DNA from: UBA5070 sp039798065
Lineage (GTDB): Bacteria; Fibrobacterota; Fibrobacteria; UBA5070
Length of the DNA: 31,894 nt
Direction of reading: 5' to 3'
NCBI GenBank assembly: GCA_039798065.1
Contig: JBDKGS010000014.1
Coordinates: 1 to 31,894, forward strand
The translations under genes were made by a program, and so were the position numbers. The notes beneath the pieces were generated by a model, which was not told the DNA's origin, made no database searches, and saw only the letters and a program-made list of their open reading frames with translations. This document shows, piece after piece, positions 31,811 through 31,894 of this stretch; position 1 is the first letter of the stretch, and the number at the start of each line of letters is the position of its first letter.

Positions 31811-31894
31811 TCTTGGTAGGATTGATTTGTGCAGGTCCTAGATTCATTTGAATTGTTAGGAAACTATGCGACGCGTCACGAAAGTGGAAAGCTA

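Noticed and set aside
1..31894. CRISPR arrays, tRNA genes and insertion sequences
   Set aside because: No direct-repeat array with regular spacers, no cloverleaf-like stretch, and no transposase or terminal inverted repeats were seen in the gaps.

Overview
The window is a G+C-rich (roughly 60%) bacterial chromosome segment with about 20 protein genes on both strands and no sign of phage or insertion sequences. Several traits suggest a member of the Fibrobacterota/FCB superphylum: a secreted glycosidase-like protein with a C-terminal segment like a type IX secretion sorting domain, a bacterial geranylgeranylglyceryl-phosphate-synthase (PcrB-type) gene, a TonB-dependent-receptor-like barrel, and many secreted or lipid-anchored proteins without obvious relatives. 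This placement is inference from gene content; no 16S sequence lies in the window.

Region 1 (1-11976, all + strand) is a tight gene string: the 3' part of a membrane Ser/Thr kinase with a TPR output region, sbcD, sbcC, a small TonB-dependent-receptor-like barrel, a lipoprotein, and an ABC-2 type ATPase and permease. From sbcD on, every junction is an ATGA/GTGA or short coding overlap, so a DNA-end-processing nuclease is translationally coupled to an envelope system. Region 2 (12012-18496) holds secreted proteins: a barrel-like protein with an HExxH-like site, a large glycosidase-like protein (minus strand), and two divergent + strand genes (an exported protein and a lipoprotein with repeated beta-structure). 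Region 3 (18573-20104, minus strand) pairs a PPK2 polyphosphate:nucleotide phosphotransferase with a protein resembling the Pycsar transmembrane effector PycTM (DUF5706), with no nucleotide cyclase in sight.

Region 4 (20333-31650) is more housekeeping: a fused SpmA/SpmB-like membrane protein, a DRE-TIM aldolase overlapping a KDPG-type aldolase, a secreted unknown, an AlaA-like aminotransferase, folK, alaS, pcrB and a CPA2-type cation/proton antiporter. The last 240 bases look like the promoter and leader of an rRNA operon (promoter-like hexamers, two hairpins and a boxA-like element).

Two repeat systems cut across the genes. A 58-bp element with a palindromic core occurs in inverted orientation in two gaps, with a third core-only copy. 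More striking, a 13-bp interrupted palindrome, GACR-N5-YGTC (typically GACAGATTCTGTC-like), occurs at least 22 times on my manual count, inside genes in several frames and at gene junctions. I would expect two or three by chance. It matches no known site that I recognise and is the best candidate in the window for something undescribed.
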